DNA from: Acidimicrobiales bacterium
GTDB lineage: Bacteria; Actinomycetota; Acidimicrobiia; Acidimicrobiales; Aldehydirespiratoraceae
Direction: 5' to 3'
Assembly (NCBI GenBank): GCA_029263215.1
Contig: JAJCXY010000069.1
Span: 1-42,205 of the forward strand
Length of the DNA: 42,205 nt
Each line of letters opens with the position of its first letter. Position 1 is the first letter of the stretch. The translations under genes and the position numbers were made by a program. Of the stretch, positions 32,153 through 41,160 are shown piece by piece. The notes under the pieces were generated by a model. That model did not search any database. It had not been told where the DNA came from and saw only the letters and a list, made by a program, of their open reading frames with translations.

Positions 32153-32158
32153 TAGGAT
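32153..32158 (+). promoter_or_regulatory. argS -10 box candidate
   Basis: TAGGAT lies 32 bp before the argS ATG and would give a leader of about 26 nt with CGAGGC as a weak ribosome binding site. No good -35 box is seen 16-18 bp upstream. Confidence 0.35.
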
Positions 32159-32190
32159 CGGGCCTTCCCTACATCTCACGCGAGGCTTCG

Positions 32191-33798
32191 ATGGACGTCC
32201 GAGATCACCTGCGTTCGGCGCTTCACTCAGCGCTTGCCGCCACGGGCATCGAACTCCCCTCCGACGACATCGCTATGGAGCGTCCGGCCAGCCGCGAACA
32301 TGGGGATTGGTCGTCCAACGTGGCTCTCGCTACCGCCAAAAAGGCGGGCCGCAATCCCCGCGAGTTGGGCCAGCAACTCGTCGACACGCTCTCCTCTGAT
32401 CTGCCTCTTCACGTCACCGCAGTCGAGATCGCCGGCCCCGGTTTCGTCAACTTCCGCCTCGCCGACTCGTGGCTCCACGAGGTACTGGTCGATGTGATCC
32501 ATGCGGGTGTCGACGGTTACGCCCGCCACGACTTCGGCTCCGGCGTCCATGTCAACGTCGAGTTCGTGAGCGCAAACCCCAACAAGCCGCTCCATGCCGG
32601 GCACGGCCGAGGTGCCTGCTACGGCGATTCCGTCGCCCGCCTTCGCGAGCGTTGCGGATATCAGGTCACGCGGGAGTTCTACATCAACGACCGGGGTGTG
32701 CAGATGCAGCGCTACGCCGAGTCGCTAGCGGCTCGTAAGCGAGGCGATGATCCGCCCGAAGACGGATACCACGGTGCCTATGTCGCCGACTGGGCGGCCG
32801 AGATGCCCGCCGATGCCGACCCGTTCGAGTGGGGGCGCGACCGTGGCCTCGCCAGCCACAGGTCCACGTTGGAGACGATCAACATCCACCACGACGTGTG
32901 GTTCAGTGAGAAGTCGATGGTGGCGAGCGGGGCGATCGATGAGACCCTCACCGATCTGGCAACCAACGGGGCGGTCTTCGAAGCCGACGGTGCCACTTGG
33001 CTGCGATCTACCGACCATGGCGACGACAAGGACCGTGTACTCATCAAGAGCGACGGCGACTTCACTTATCTCACCCCCGACATCGCTTATCACCGCGACA
33101 AGTTCTCGCGCTCTGACCTCCTCTTCAATGTCTGGGGCGCCGACCACCACGGCTACGTGGCGCGCATGAAGTCAGCGATGCAACTCCTTGGTCACGACCC
33201 CGATGAGCTTGAGATCGCCATAACTCAAATGGTCGATCTGGTACGTGACGGCGAGGCGGTCGCAATGTCGGGTCGGTCGGGCGATCAGATCGATCTCGAC
33301 GACATCATCGCCGAGGTCGGCCCGGACGCAGCCCGCTTCACCTACCTCATCCAGTCGGTGGACTCCCGTCAGAACTTCGACCTCGACGAAGTTGCCAAAC
33401 AGGGCATGGACAACCCGGTCTTCTACGTCCAGTACGCCCACGCCCGAATCTGCTCGATCTTCGTCAAGGCCGCCGAGGCGGATGTGGAACGCGCGCCGCT
33501 GGCCCAGGTTGACGGAAGCCTGCTCATCCACGATCGAGAACTCGACATACTGCGCTCGCTACAGGAGCTCCCTGGCGTGGTGCTGATCGCCAACGCCGAC
33601 AACGGCCCCCATCGCGTGGCAGCGTGGTCGCGCGAGCAGGCGGCCGCCCTCCACGGCTTCTACCACGATTGCTACGTGATGGGCGATGGTGTCAGCCCCG
33701 AGCTCACCCAGGCTCGACTCGCTCTGGTCGGAGCGTCGCAGGTGGGGCTGCAGATCGGCCTCGATCTGCTTGGGGTCTCTGCTCCGGAGTCGATGTGA
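32191..33798 (+). CDS. argS: Arginyl-tRNA synthetase
   Basis: A 535-residue class I synthetase that charges tRNA-Arg. The N-terminal tRNA-recognition domain (MDVRDHLRSAL to about 95) is followed by the HIGH-type motif HAGH at residues 135-138 in SANPNKPLHAGHGRG, and by the KMSKS-equivalent MSGRSG at 359-364. The C-terminal anticodon-binding domain contains FYVQYAHARICSIF and ends FYHDCYVMGD with SQVGLQIGLDLLGV. ATG 32191 begins the known N-terminal domain; longer in-frame starts run through the hairpin and tRNA and are rejected. lysA follows after 7 bp. Confidence 0.96.
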   Translation: MDVRDHLRSALHSALAATGIELPSDDIAMERPASREHGDWSSNVALATAKKAGRNPRELGQQLVDTLSSDLPLHVTAVEIAGPGFVNFRLADSWLHEVLVDVIHAGVDGYARHDFGSGVHVNVEFVSANPNKPLHAGHGRGACYGDSVARLRERCGYQVTREFYINDRGVQMQRYAESLAARKRGDDPPEDGYHGAYVADWAAEMPADADPFEWGRDRGLASHRSTLETINIHHDVWFSEKSMVASGAIDETLTDLATNGAVFEADGATWLRSTDHGDDKDRVLIKSDGDFTYLTPDIAYHRDKFSRSDLLFNVWGADHHGYVARMKSAMQLLGHDPDELEIAITQMVDLVRDGEAVAMSGRSGDQIDLDDIIAEVGPDAARFTYLIQSVDSRQNFDLDEVAKQGMDNPVFYVQYAHARICSIFVKAAEADVERAPLAQVDGSLLIHDRELDILRSLQELPGVVLIANADNGPHRVAAWSREQAAALHGFYHDCYVMGDGVSPELTQARLALVGASQVGLQIGLDLLGVSAPESM

Positions 33799-33805
33799 GG
33801 CCCTG

Positions 33806-35071
33806 ATGCTGCCTCTTCCGCTGCGCCTGCTCCCCGACAACGCCGAGGTCGTCGACGATCGCCTCCACATCGGTGGCTGCGATGTGCACGACCTGGCAGC
33901 CGAGTTCGGTACGCCACTGTTCGTCTACGACGAGCAGCACCTGAGAGCCCGCTGCCGCGAGGCGGTCGAGGCGTTTGGTCCCGGCGTGGCGTACGCCACC
34001 AAGGCCTTTCTGTGCACGGCCATGGCGAAGTTGGCCCACGAGGAGGGCATGCATCTCGATGTGGCTACCGGCGGCGAACTCCACGTCGCTCTCCACGCGG
34101 GGGTGTCCGCCGACAAGCTCGTCCTCCACGGCAACAACAAGTCGCCGGTAGAGCTGCGTATGGCGATCGACGCAGGAGTGGGCCGCATCGTCGTCGACTC
34201 CTTCGACGAGCTCGATCGCCTCGATTCGATTCACGTCCAAACCGGGATCACCCCGAAGGTTCTGCTCCGGCTCACGCCTGGTATCAAGGCCGAGACCCAC
34301 GAGTTCATCTCCACCGGCCACGACGATTCCAAGTTCGGTTTCACCGTGTCGAGCGGGGCGGCGGATGCGGCAATCGAACAGGCCAATGCTTCTGACTCGG
34401 TCGAATTGGTGGGGGTCCACGCCCACATCGGAAGTCAGGTGTTCGCCGTCGGGTCGCTGGCCAAGGCCGCGGCGGTGATCGCCGGTGTGGCCGCACCGTG
34501 GGATCTCGCCGAGATATCGGTGGGGGGCGGCCTCGGAGTGCCGTATGTCTCCGACGAGCGGGCGCCGACGATCGCCGAGTGGGGCAAGTCCGTCCACGAC
34601 GCCTGCGCGGCAGCTGGTGTCACCGCAACTGTCTCCGCTGAGCCGGGACGGTCGATCGTGGCCGCCGCCGCGGTCACCCTCTACACGGTCGGCACCATCA
34701 AGGACCTCCCTGGGATCCGCACCTATGTGGCGGTCGACGGCGGAATGAGCGACAACCCCCGGCCCGTGCTCTACGGCTCCGGTTATGAGACCTTCCTGGC
34801 TCGGAGAGTCACCGCCGATCGGCCCCGCACCGTCACCGTGGTGGGCAAGCATTGTGAGTCCGGCGATGTGCTCGTTCGAGCGGGGCAGTTACCCGATGAT
34901 GTGGTGGTGGGCGACATCATCGCCACGCCGGTCACCGGGGCCTACGGTCATTCGATGGGTTCCAACTACAACAAGGTTCTGAGGCCTGCGGTGGTGTTCG
35001 CAAGCGATGGCGATGCCCGCCCCGTGGTGCGGCGCGAGACCTACGACGACCTGGTCCGCCTCGACGTCTGA
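33806..35071 (+). CDS. lysA: Diaminopimelate decarboxylase
   Basis: A 421-residue fold type III PLP enzyme making L-lysine from meso-diaminopimelate. The cofactor Lys is K66 in VAYATKAF, the glycine-rich phosphate site is ISVGGGLGVPY, and VHAHIGSQ and GKHCESGD carry the expected His and Cys residues (the Cys comes from the other subunit's site in the dimer). The PLP barrel is followed by a beta domain with YGHSMGSNYNK. ATG 33806 is 7 bp behind argS. In most Actinobacteria hom follows directly; here two other genes lie between. Confidence 0.95.
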   Translation: MLPLPLRLLPDNAEVVDDRLHIGGCDVHDLAAEFGTPLFVYDEQHLRARCREAVEAFGPGVAYATKAFLCTAMAKLAHEEGMHLDVATGGELHVALHAGVSADKLVLHGNNKSPVELRMAIDAGVGRIVVDSFDELDRLDSIHVQTGITPKVLLRLTPGIKAETHEFISTGHDDSKFGFTVSSGAADAAIEQANASDSVELVGVHAHIGSQVFAVGSLAKAAAVIAGVAAPWDLAEISVGGGLGVPYVSDERAPTIAEWGKSVHDACAAAGVTATVSAEPGRSIVAAAAVTLYTVGTIKDLPGIRTYVAVDGGMSDNPRPVLYGSGYETFLARRVTADRPRTVTVVGKHCESGDVLVRAGQLPDDVVVGDIIATPVTGAYGHSMGSNYNKVLRPAVVFASDGDARPVVRRETYDDLVRLDV

Positions 35072-35072
35072 C

Positions 35073-35354
35073 ATGGGACCGGTTGGGCTCGGCCACGCGG
35101 TGCGGCGAGCCGACGTGCTATGGCGTCGTAGCGGCGACAGGGTGCTCATCCGGCGCCCCGGTCACGATGAGGTGGCGGTGTTGACCGGAAGTGGGGTCGA
35201 TCTTTGGCACAAGATCGCGGCCCCGATCGAGGTCGACGAGCTGTGCGCTGAGCTCGCAGGTGCTCATGGCTTGGGGCTCGACGATGTCGTCGACGATGTG
35301 ATCTCCGCTGTTACCGATCTCCTCGGCCGGGGCCTGGTGATGGTCGATGGCTGA
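35073..35354 (+). CDS. PqqD-like peptide-binding (RRE) protein
   Basis: A 93-residue protein whose middle follows the PqqD pattern: a beta hairpin (RVLIRRPGHDEVAVLTGSGVD split by a turn), then helices with DLWHKIAAPIEVDELCAEL and a C-terminal DLLGRGLVMVDG. PqqD-type domains bind leader peptides of ribosomal peptide products and present them to modifying enzymes. The ATG is 1 bp beyond the lysA stop, and the 3' end overlaps the nucleotidyltransferase gene by 8 bp. No precursor peptide or radical SAM enzyme is seen beside it, so its partner peptide is unknown. Confidence 0.72.
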   Translation: MGPVGLGHAVRRADVLWRRSGDRVLIRRPGHDEVAVLTGSGVDLWHKIAAPIEVDELCAELAGAHGLGLDDVVDDVISAVTDLLGRGLVMVDG

Positions 35355-36336
35355 CCGGCCCCTATACGCGATCGCGGGATGGGGGCTTCGGGCGGCCCCG
35401 CCCGTACCGACCCGTATTCTGGCTGCCGCCGAACTGCTCCCAGAGGTCGGCCGACACAAGCTGATCGGTGTGCTCGAGGCAATGCTGCGTGAGGGCCAGG
35501 CTCGGGTGGATGATGAGGAGGCGGTGGCCACCGCCCACGCCGATGCGATGGCGGAGGCCCTACTGCTCGAGGATGTTCTGCTGCAGGCGATCGACGTGCT
35601 CGATTCGGTGGGGGTGGAGTGGCGGGTGCTGAAGGGGTCGGCCCTCGCCCACACCGTGCCGGTTTCTCCGTCGATGCGCAGCTTCGGGGACAACGACCTT
35701 CTTATCCGTGGCGAACAGATGCAGGCGGCCGTTGATGCCATCACCGAGGCGGGAGGGCATCGACTACAGCGCCGCGTGTCGCCCCTGTTCGATCGTCGAT
35801 TCACGAAGTCGGTCACCATGGGCTGGCGGGCGGCGACCGAACTCGACCTCCACCGCACCCTCGCGCCGGGCCCCTTCGGGCTTCGATCCTCACCCGCCGG
35901 GCTCTTCGGGGACTCCGCGTTCTTCGAGCTTGCCGGCCGACGAGTCGCCACCTTGTCGCCCGAGCTCCACCTCATGCACGCCGCGGTTCACGTGGCCCTC
36001 GGCGGGTTCGACCCGCGGCTCGGTAATGTCCGAGACATCGCCCTGCTGCTCGAGCACCCCGGCATCGACCCAGAAGCCGTTCGCGAAGATGCCCGACGCT
36101 GGGGATATGAGTACCCGCTGACGCTCGGCCTGCAGGCCGCAGTTGAGATCGGAGCCACTCGTCATCCGGTGGTGGAGTGGGCTCGGGCTTTTGTGCCGAG
36201 CGACAAAGACGCCCGACTGCTCGGGAGCTATCACCACACGGTCAAGCGATTCCGGGCTCAGGCCTGGGCATCGCTTCGCGTACTCGGCTGGCGAGACAGG
36301 GCTGCCTACGTGTGGGCGCTCGGCCGACGCCACTGA
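35347..36336 (+). CDS. Nucleotidyltransferase-family protein (PF14907-like)
   Basis: A 329-residue protein resembling the uncharacterised nucleotidyltransferase family often found with PqqD-like proteins. The expected motif elements are VEWRVLKGSALAH (Lys-Gly-Ser) and SMRSFGDNDLLIRG (the D-x-D metal site) near residues 95-120, with ATELDLHRTL later. The transferred group and acceptor are unknown. It overlaps the PqqD-like gene by 8 bp, so the two are translated together. The C-terminal region is helical, Arg/Trp-rich and ends WALGRRH. hom starts 42 bp on. Confidence 0.72.
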   Translation: MADRPLYAIAGWGLRAAPPVPTRILAAAELLPEVGRHKLIGVLEAMLREGQARVDDEEAVATAHADAMAEALLLEDVLLQAIDVLDSVGVEWRVLKGSALAHTVPVSPSMRSFGDNDLLIRGEQMQAAVDAITEAGGHRLQRRVSPLFDRRFTKSVTMGWRAATELDLHRTLAPGPFGLRSSPAGLFGDSAFFELAGRRVATLSPELHLMHAAVHVALGGFDPRLGNVRDIALLLEHPGIDPEAVREDARRWGYEYPLTLGLQAAVEIGATRHPVVEWARAFVPSDKDARLLGSYHHTVKRFRAQAWASLRVLGWRDRAAYVWALGRRH

Positions 36337-36365
36337 ACTCGGGCGAGGCCATCGGCCCCGGCCGC

Positions 36366-36371
36366 TACGCT
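36366..36371 (+). promoter_or_regulatory. -10 box for leaderless hom mRNA
   Basis: TACGCT, then 6 nt (CAGCTG) and GTG 36378. It repeats the spacing seen before the PdtaS-like gene and suggests that hom-thrC has its own promoter apart from argS-lysA. Confidence 0.5.
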
Positions 36372-36377
36372 CAGCTG

Positions 36378-37682
36378 GTGCAACAACTCAAGATCGGTCT
36401 ACTCGGGTGCGGAAATGTCGGTGGGGCACTCGTCGGCCAACTCGATGCCCGGCGTGCCGCCATAGCTCGTCGTACCGGCGTCGAGCTGACCATCGGAGCG
36501 ATTGCGGTGCGCTCGGTCTCCAGGGACCGTGATGTCGATGTCGACGCGTCCCTGTTCACCACCGACCCGAGGTCGGTGGTCGAGGATCCGGAGATCGACC
36601 TGGTCGTCGAACTGATCGGTGGTATCGAACCCGCCCGTGAGCTGGTGTTGAGGGCTCTTGAGCTCGGCAAGCCGGTGATCACCGGCAACAAGGAGCTGCT
36701 CGCCAACCACGGAGCCGAGCTCTGTGCCGCGGCCGACGATGCTGGAGTCGACCTCCTCTTCGAGGCAGCTGTGGCGGGGGGTATCCCCCTGATCCGCCCG
36801 CTCCGTGAGTCGCTGGTTGGGGAAAACGTCACGCGGGTGATGGGGATCGTCAATGGCACGACCAACTACATCCTCACCCAGATGGCGGAAAACGGCGCCG
36901 GCTACGCCGATGCACTGGCGGAGGCGCAGAGCCTCGGATACGCGGAGCGCGATCCCACCGCCGACGTGGAGGGATACGACGCCGGCGCCAAGGCCGCGAT
37001 CATCGCCTCGATCGTGTTCGGGGCCACAGTGGTGGCGGGCGACGTGTATCACGAGGGGATAGCAGGCATCACCGCCGTCGACATCGCCACCGCCGAGCGT
37101 CTGGGGTTCGTGATCAAGGCAGTGGTGATAATCGAGGGCCAGGGTGATGTCGACGGCGACGGCCCGCCCGAGGTGTCGGTGCGTACCCACCCCGCCATGC
37201 TCCCCGCCTCGCACCCACTGGCGAGCGTTCGCGACAGTTTCAATGCCGTCTTCGTCGAGGGTGAGTCGGTCGGCGATCTGATGTTCTACGGGCGGGGTGC
37301 AGGCGGTGAACCCACCGCGAGTGCGGTGTTGGGCGATCTCATCGACGCCGCTATCAACCGGGTGGCGGGCACCGCCGCCCGCATCGGGCATCTCGAACGG
37401 GCCCGGATCTGCCCGATCGATGATCTTGACACCGCCTACTACCTCGCCATGGAAGTCATCGACCGGCCTGGCGTGCTGGCCCGGGTCACCGACGAGTTCG
37501 GCCGCCACGAGGTATCGATCCGGTCGATGGAGCAGCAGGGAATGGGCGACGACGCCCTGCTGATCTTCATCACCCACCGCTCCAACGAGGCCGCGGTTCA
37601 GGCCACTCTGCACTCGCTCCGTGAGCTCGATGTGGTGCATGGCATCCGCACCGTCATCCGTGTGGTCGGCGACGAGGACTGA
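36378..37682 (+). CDS. hom: Homoserine dehydrogenase
   Basis: A 434-residue enzyme reducing aspartate semialdehyde to homoserine. The NAD(P) fold starts at once with GLLGCGNVGGAL (about residues 7-18), the substrate region has PVITGNKELLANHG and IVNGTTNYILTQM, and a C-terminal ACT domain (about 350-434, MEVIDRPGVLARV) would allow threonine feedback control. GTG 36378 is the start because the nucleotide fold begins five residues later and a -10 box precedes it. thrC follows after 5 bp. No aspartokinase is fused. Confidence 0.95.
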   Translation: MQQLKIGLLGCGNVGGALVGQLDARRAAIARRTGVELTIGAIAVRSVSRDRDVDVDASLFTTDPRSVVEDPEIDLVVELIGGIEPARELVLRALELGKPVITGNKELLANHGAELCAAADDAGVDLLFEAAVAGGIPLIRPLRESLVGENVTRVMGIVNGTTNYILTQMAENGAGYADALAEAQSLGYAERDPTADVEGYDAGAKAAIIASIVFGATVVAGDVYHEGIAGITAVDIATAERLGFVIKAVVIIEGQGDVDGDGPPEVSVRTHPAMLPASHPLASVRDSFNAVFVEGESVGDLMFYGRGAGGEPTASAVLGDLIDAAINRVAGTAARIGHLERARICPIDDLDTAYYLAMEVIDRPGVLARVTDEFGRHEVSIRSMEQQGMGDDALLIFITHRSNEAAVQATLHSLRELDVVHGIRTVIRVVGDED

Positions 37683-37687
37683 CCCTC

Positions 37688-39070
37688 ATGACCCTGCGCT
37701 ACCGGAGCTCGCGTGGTCTCGCTCCCGAGGTTGATTTCGGCGATGCGCTTCTGGGAGGGCTCGCTCCCGACGGCGGCCTCTACCTGCCCGCGGCATGGCC
37801 CGCTCTGAGCGAGGCCGCACCCGAGCACTATGCGGAACTGGCCGCCATGGTGATGCAACCCTTCGTGGAAGGGGTGATCGACGCCAACGACTTCGCCGCG
37901 ATGGTGGCCGACGCCTACAGAACTTTCGATGCACCCGACGTCTGCCCGGTGGTCGAACTCGACGAGCACCACCACCTGATGGAGTTGTTCCACGGCCCCA
38001 CGCTCGCCTTCAAAGATGTGGCCCTTCAGCTGGTGGGCCGCCTGTTCGAGCACGAGCTGGGCCGCCGCGACGAGAGGGTCACCATCGTGGGCGCCACCTC
38101 CGGCGACACGGGCTCGGCGGCCATGGATGCCGTGCGCGGGAGCGAGCGTGTCGACATCGTGATCTTGTTCCCAGCCGGGCGCACTTCAGAGGTCCAACGT
38201 CGCCAGATGACCACACTCACTGAGTCCAACGTGCACGCCGTAGCGGTAGACGGCACCTTCGATGACTGCCAGGACCTGGTGAAGGCCATGTTTGCCGACG
38301 AGCCGTTTCGTGAACGCTGTCGGCTCTCGGCGGTCAACTCGATCAACTGGGCCCGGGTGATGGCCCAGATCGTCTACTACGTGTGGGGCGCGCAGCAGCT
38401 CCGATGTCGGGGCGAAGCCATCACCTATTGCGTGCCCACGGGCAACTTCGGCAACGTCTTCGCCGGCCACGTTGCTCACCGCATGGGTCTGCCGGTCGAT
38501 CGTTTCATAGTCGCCTCCAATACCAACGACATCCTCACCCGTCTCATCGCCACCGGTGAGATGGTGGCCGATGAGGTGGTGCCGACCCTGTCGCCGAGCA
38601 TGGACATCCAGATCTCCTCCAATCTCGAACGCCTGCTGGTCGAACTGCTCGACCACAATGGTCCCGCCACCGCGGAGCTGATGCAGACCTTCCGGGCCAC
38701 TGGCCGCGCTGCCCTCACGCCCGAACAGCATCAACAACTCAGCGCCGAGTTCGCCGGAGTCAGGCTCGACGACGCCGAGACCCTCGCGGTGATGGCCGAC
38801 GTGCACCACCGGCACGGGATGTTCATCGATCCCCACACCGCAGTGGCGGTGGGGGCCGCCGAGCGACTCCGTCGCCCCGGGGAACGGATTCTCACCCTCG
38901 CCACCGCCCACCCCGCCAAGTTTCCCGACGCGGTCGAGCAGGCCACCGGCGTGCGCCCGGAGCTGCCTTCGCACATGGCCGGCATCTTCGAGCGCCCCGA
39001 GCGGTTGGAGCACGTTCCCAACGAACTCGCCGCGGTGGAGGATTACGTCGACGCCGTGCGGCGAGCCTGA
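37688..39070 (+). CDS. thrC: Threonine synthase
   Basis: A 460-residue PLP enzyme turning O-phosphohomoserine into threonine. The cofactor Lys is K109 in GPTLAFKDVALQ; GATSGDTGSAA and the phosphate loop PTGNFGNVFAG follow. The N-terminal YRSSRGLAPEVDFGDALLGG region is that of the long E. coli/yeast-type enzyme rather than the shorter form common in mycobacteria, which I regard as noteworthy. It forms an operon with hom. thrB, which would supply its substrate and often lies next, is absent before rho. Confidence 0.94.
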   Translation: MTLRYRSSRGLAPEVDFGDALLGGLAPDGGLYLPAAWPALSEAAPEHYAELAAMVMQPFVEGVIDANDFAAMVADAYRTFDAPDVCPVVELDEHHHLMELFHGPTLAFKDVALQLVGRLFEHELGRRDERVTIVGATSGDTGSAAMDAVRGSERVDIVILFPAGRTSEVQRRQMTTLTESNVHAVAVDGTFDDCQDLVKAMFADEPFRERCRLSAVNSINWARVMAQIVYYVWGAQQLRCRGEAITYCVPTGNFGNVFAGHVAHRMGLPVDRFIVASNTNDILTRLIATGEMVADEVVPTLSPSMDIQISSNLERLLVELLDHNGPATAELMQTFRATGRAALTPEQHQQLSAEFAGVRLDDAETLAVMADVHHRHGMFIDPHTAVAVGAAERLRRPGERILTLATAHPAKFPDAVEQATGVRPELPSHMAGIFERPERLEHVPNELAAVEDYVDAVRRA

Positions 39071-39096
39071 AAGCAGAACCGTTGACGAGTAGCTGG

Positions 39097-39125
39097 TTGT
39101 TGTCGATTGGGTCCGCCCCTACGCT
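39097..39125 (+). promoter_or_regulatory. rho promoter
   Basis: TTGTTG (39097-39102), 17 nt, and TACGCT (39120-39125). Transcription from about 39132 would give a leader of roughly 135 nt before the rho start. Long rho leaders often serve autoregulation by Rho-dependent termination, but no specific element is seen here. Confidence 0.5.
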
Positions 39126-39266
39126 CTGAACCATCGCCAACGCGTGACCGTCGGATACGACGGCCGGACCAACGGCCCGATCTTGTGGGCGTCGGCGACA
39201 CATTGCCAGCCACCCGACCCGCTGGGGAATTCGTGGTGGACCACTCCAACTCGAGGAGACGTGCCC

Positions 39267-40859
39267 GTGGAATCCGCGGAGATGCGCCGGTCAACCTTGC
39301 AACGCAAGGATCGCGAAGAGCTGACGGAGATCGCCGCCACGCTCGGCAAGAAGCCGCCTTCGCGGGCGCGTAAGGGGGAGATCATCGATCTCATCCTCGA
39401 CCTTGCCAATGGCGGCGACGGCTCGTCTGTCGCCACCGCGGAGACCACTGTTTCAGAGCCTGTGGCAGACGCGGCACCTGCGCCTGAAGACGGCGACGAC
39501 GACAAGTCGAAGCCGGTCGACAAGCCCGCCGGCGGTTCCGGCGCGCCGAAGCAGCGGGGCGGCCGCGCTCCGAGATCCGACGGCGATGGCGACGAGTCGG
39601 CCACCGACACGCCCGCCGCGGATAGCGCCGAGCGCCCCGATCCAGGTAACCGCCGTCGTCGCCGTAGAGGTCGCGACCGTGATAACAATCGCGACGGTGG
39701 CGGCGACAACTGGGATGGCGAGCCGGTTGCCATCGAGGGTCATCTCGATCTTCGCAACGAGGGCTACGGGTTCATCCGGGTGAATGGCTACCTGCCGAGC
39801 CGCGACGACGCCTATGTGCCGGTGAAGCTGGTGCGCCAGTTCGGACTGCGTAAAGGCGATGTGATCGCCGGACCATCGCGTCCCGCGAACCGCAACGAGA
39901 AGAACCCTGCCCTGACATCGGTCGAGAGCGTGAACGGTGCGGCTCCCGAGGCCGCAGCCGACCGCCCCAACTTCGAGGACCTCACCCCCCTCTTCCCCGA
40001 TGAGCGTCTACGCATGGAGATGAAAGGCGACAGGTCCAACATGACCGCCCGGATCATGGATCTGATCTCTCCGATCGGGAAGGGTCAACGGGGCCTGATC
40101 GTTTCGCCGCCCAAGGCCGGCAAGACCACCATCCTCAAGAACATCATCCGCTCGATCGAGGCCAACAACCCAGAAGTGCACCTGATGGTTCTCCTGGTCG
40201 ATGAGCGCCCCGAGGAGGTCACCGACATGAGGCGGTGGCTCCATGAGGGCGAGGTGATCGCCTCAACCTTCGATCGTCCCACCGAGGAGCACACCACCAT
40301 CGCCGAGATGACCATCGAGCGGGCCAAGCGGATGGTCGAGGACGGCAAGGACGTCTGCGTGATCCTCGACGGCATCACCCGGTTGGCGCGGGCCTACAAC
40401 ATCGAAGCCCCCCAGTCCGGCCGAGTCATGTCGGGCGGGGTCGATTCGGCTGCTCTCTACCCACCCAAGAAGTTTTTCGGTGCAGCCCGCAATGTGGAGG
40501 AGGGCGGCTCGCTGACGATTCTCGGCACCGCCTTGGTCGAGACCGGCTCGCGTATGGACGACGTGATCTTCGAGGAATTCAAGGGCACCGGCAACATGGA
40601 ACTTCGCCTCGATCGTCGCACGGCTGAGCGGCGGGTCTATCCCGCCATCGATGTAGACGCATCGTCGACTCGCCATGAGGAGTTGCTCTTCGAAAAGAAG
40701 CAGCTCGATCAGGTGTGGAAACTGCGACGGGTGCTCGGCGCCCTCGCCGACAGCGGCTCAGCCGGTGCCGGACTCGAGATGCTGATCGACCGACTCGCCG
40801 CTTTCAAGACCAACGACGAATTCCTCGCAGAGGTCGCGTCCACCGCGTCTCCCTCCTAG
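39267..40859 (+). CDS. rho: Transcription termination factor Rho
   Basis: A 530-residue RNA helicase. The N-terminal Rho_N helices (about 8-48) are followed by an insertion of about 100 residues, acidic first and then Arg/Asn/Gly-rich ([15 protein letters not shown]), as in many Actinobacteria, where it adds RNA binding. The OB-fold RNA site is [15 protein letters not shown] (about 158-172), Walker A is PPKAGKTT (281-288), and the R-loop region [11 protein letters not shown] is intact. I chose GTG 39267 because GAGGAG lies 8 nt upstream; in-frame GTG codons at 39261 and 39144 have no suitable ribosome binding site. Confidence 0.94.
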   Translation: MESAEMRRSTLQRKDREELTEIAATLGKKPPSRARKGEIIDLILDLANGGDGSSVATAETTVSEPVADAAPAPEDGDDDKSKPVDKPAGGSGAPKQRGGRAPRSDGDGDESATDTPAADSAERPDPGNRRRRRRGRDRDNNRDGGGDNWDGEPVAIEGHLDLRNEGYGFIRVNGYLPSRDDAYVPVKLVRQFGLRKGDVIAGPSRPANRNEKNPALTSVESVNGAAPEAAADRPNFEDLTPLFPDERLRMEMKGDRSNMTARIMDLISPIGKGQRGLIVSPPKAGKTTILKNIIRSIEANNPEVHLMVLLVDERPEEVTDMRRWLHEGEVIASTFDRPTEEHTTIAEMTIERAKRMVEDGKDVCVILDGITRLARAYNIEAPQSGRVMSGGVDSAALYPPKKFFGAARNVEEGGSLTILGTALVETGSRMDDVIFEEFKGTGNMELRLDRRTAERRVYPAIDVDASSTRHEELLFEKKQLDQVWKLRRVLGALADSGSAGAGLEMLIDRLAAFKTNDEFLAEVASTASPS

Positions 40860-40871
40860 ACTGGCTCGGCT

Positions 40872-41153
40872 ATGAAGTCTGACATCCATCCCCAGTATCG
40901 CCCCGTCGTCTTCCAGGACATGTCCGCGGGCACATCGTTCATCACCCGATCGACGATTGCCACCAACGACACCGTCACATGGGAAGACGGCAACGAGTAT
41001 CCACTGGCCAAGGTGGAGATCTCGAGCGAAAGCCATCCCTTCTTCACCGGTCAGATGAAGATCGTCGACACCGCCGGTCGCGTCGAGCGCTTCGAGAAGC
41101 GCTACGGCCGACGCAAGACGGCAGCGGGTCCGGCCGAAGAGAGCGACGACTGA
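40872..41153 (+). CDS. rpmE2: Ribosomal protein L31, zinc-free type B
   Basis: A 93-residue bL31 protein. It begins [20 protein letters not shown] and has [21 protein letters not shown] in two parts, the type B (YkgM-like) form. The four cysteines of the zinc-binding type A form are missing: TCSCGN is replaced by QDMSAG and the later C-S-K-C by S-S-E-S. Type B proteins usually replace type A when zinc is scarce. Here the gene is in the standard place of rpmE behind rho. TAGACT 9 nt before the ATG may drive a very short leader. Confidence 0.92.
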   Translation: MKSDIHPQYRPVVFQDMSAGTSFITRSTIATNDTVTWEDGNEYPLAKVEISSESHPFFTGQMKIVDTAGRVERFEKRYGRRKTAAGPAEESDD

Positions 41154-41160
41154 TCCAGTC

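Noticed and set aside
39144-39266. A 41-residue N-terminal extension of Rho from GTG 39144
   Set aside because: The stretch does not resemble Rho_N sequence, while GAGGAG is well spaced for GTG 39267; it is more likely untranslated leader.
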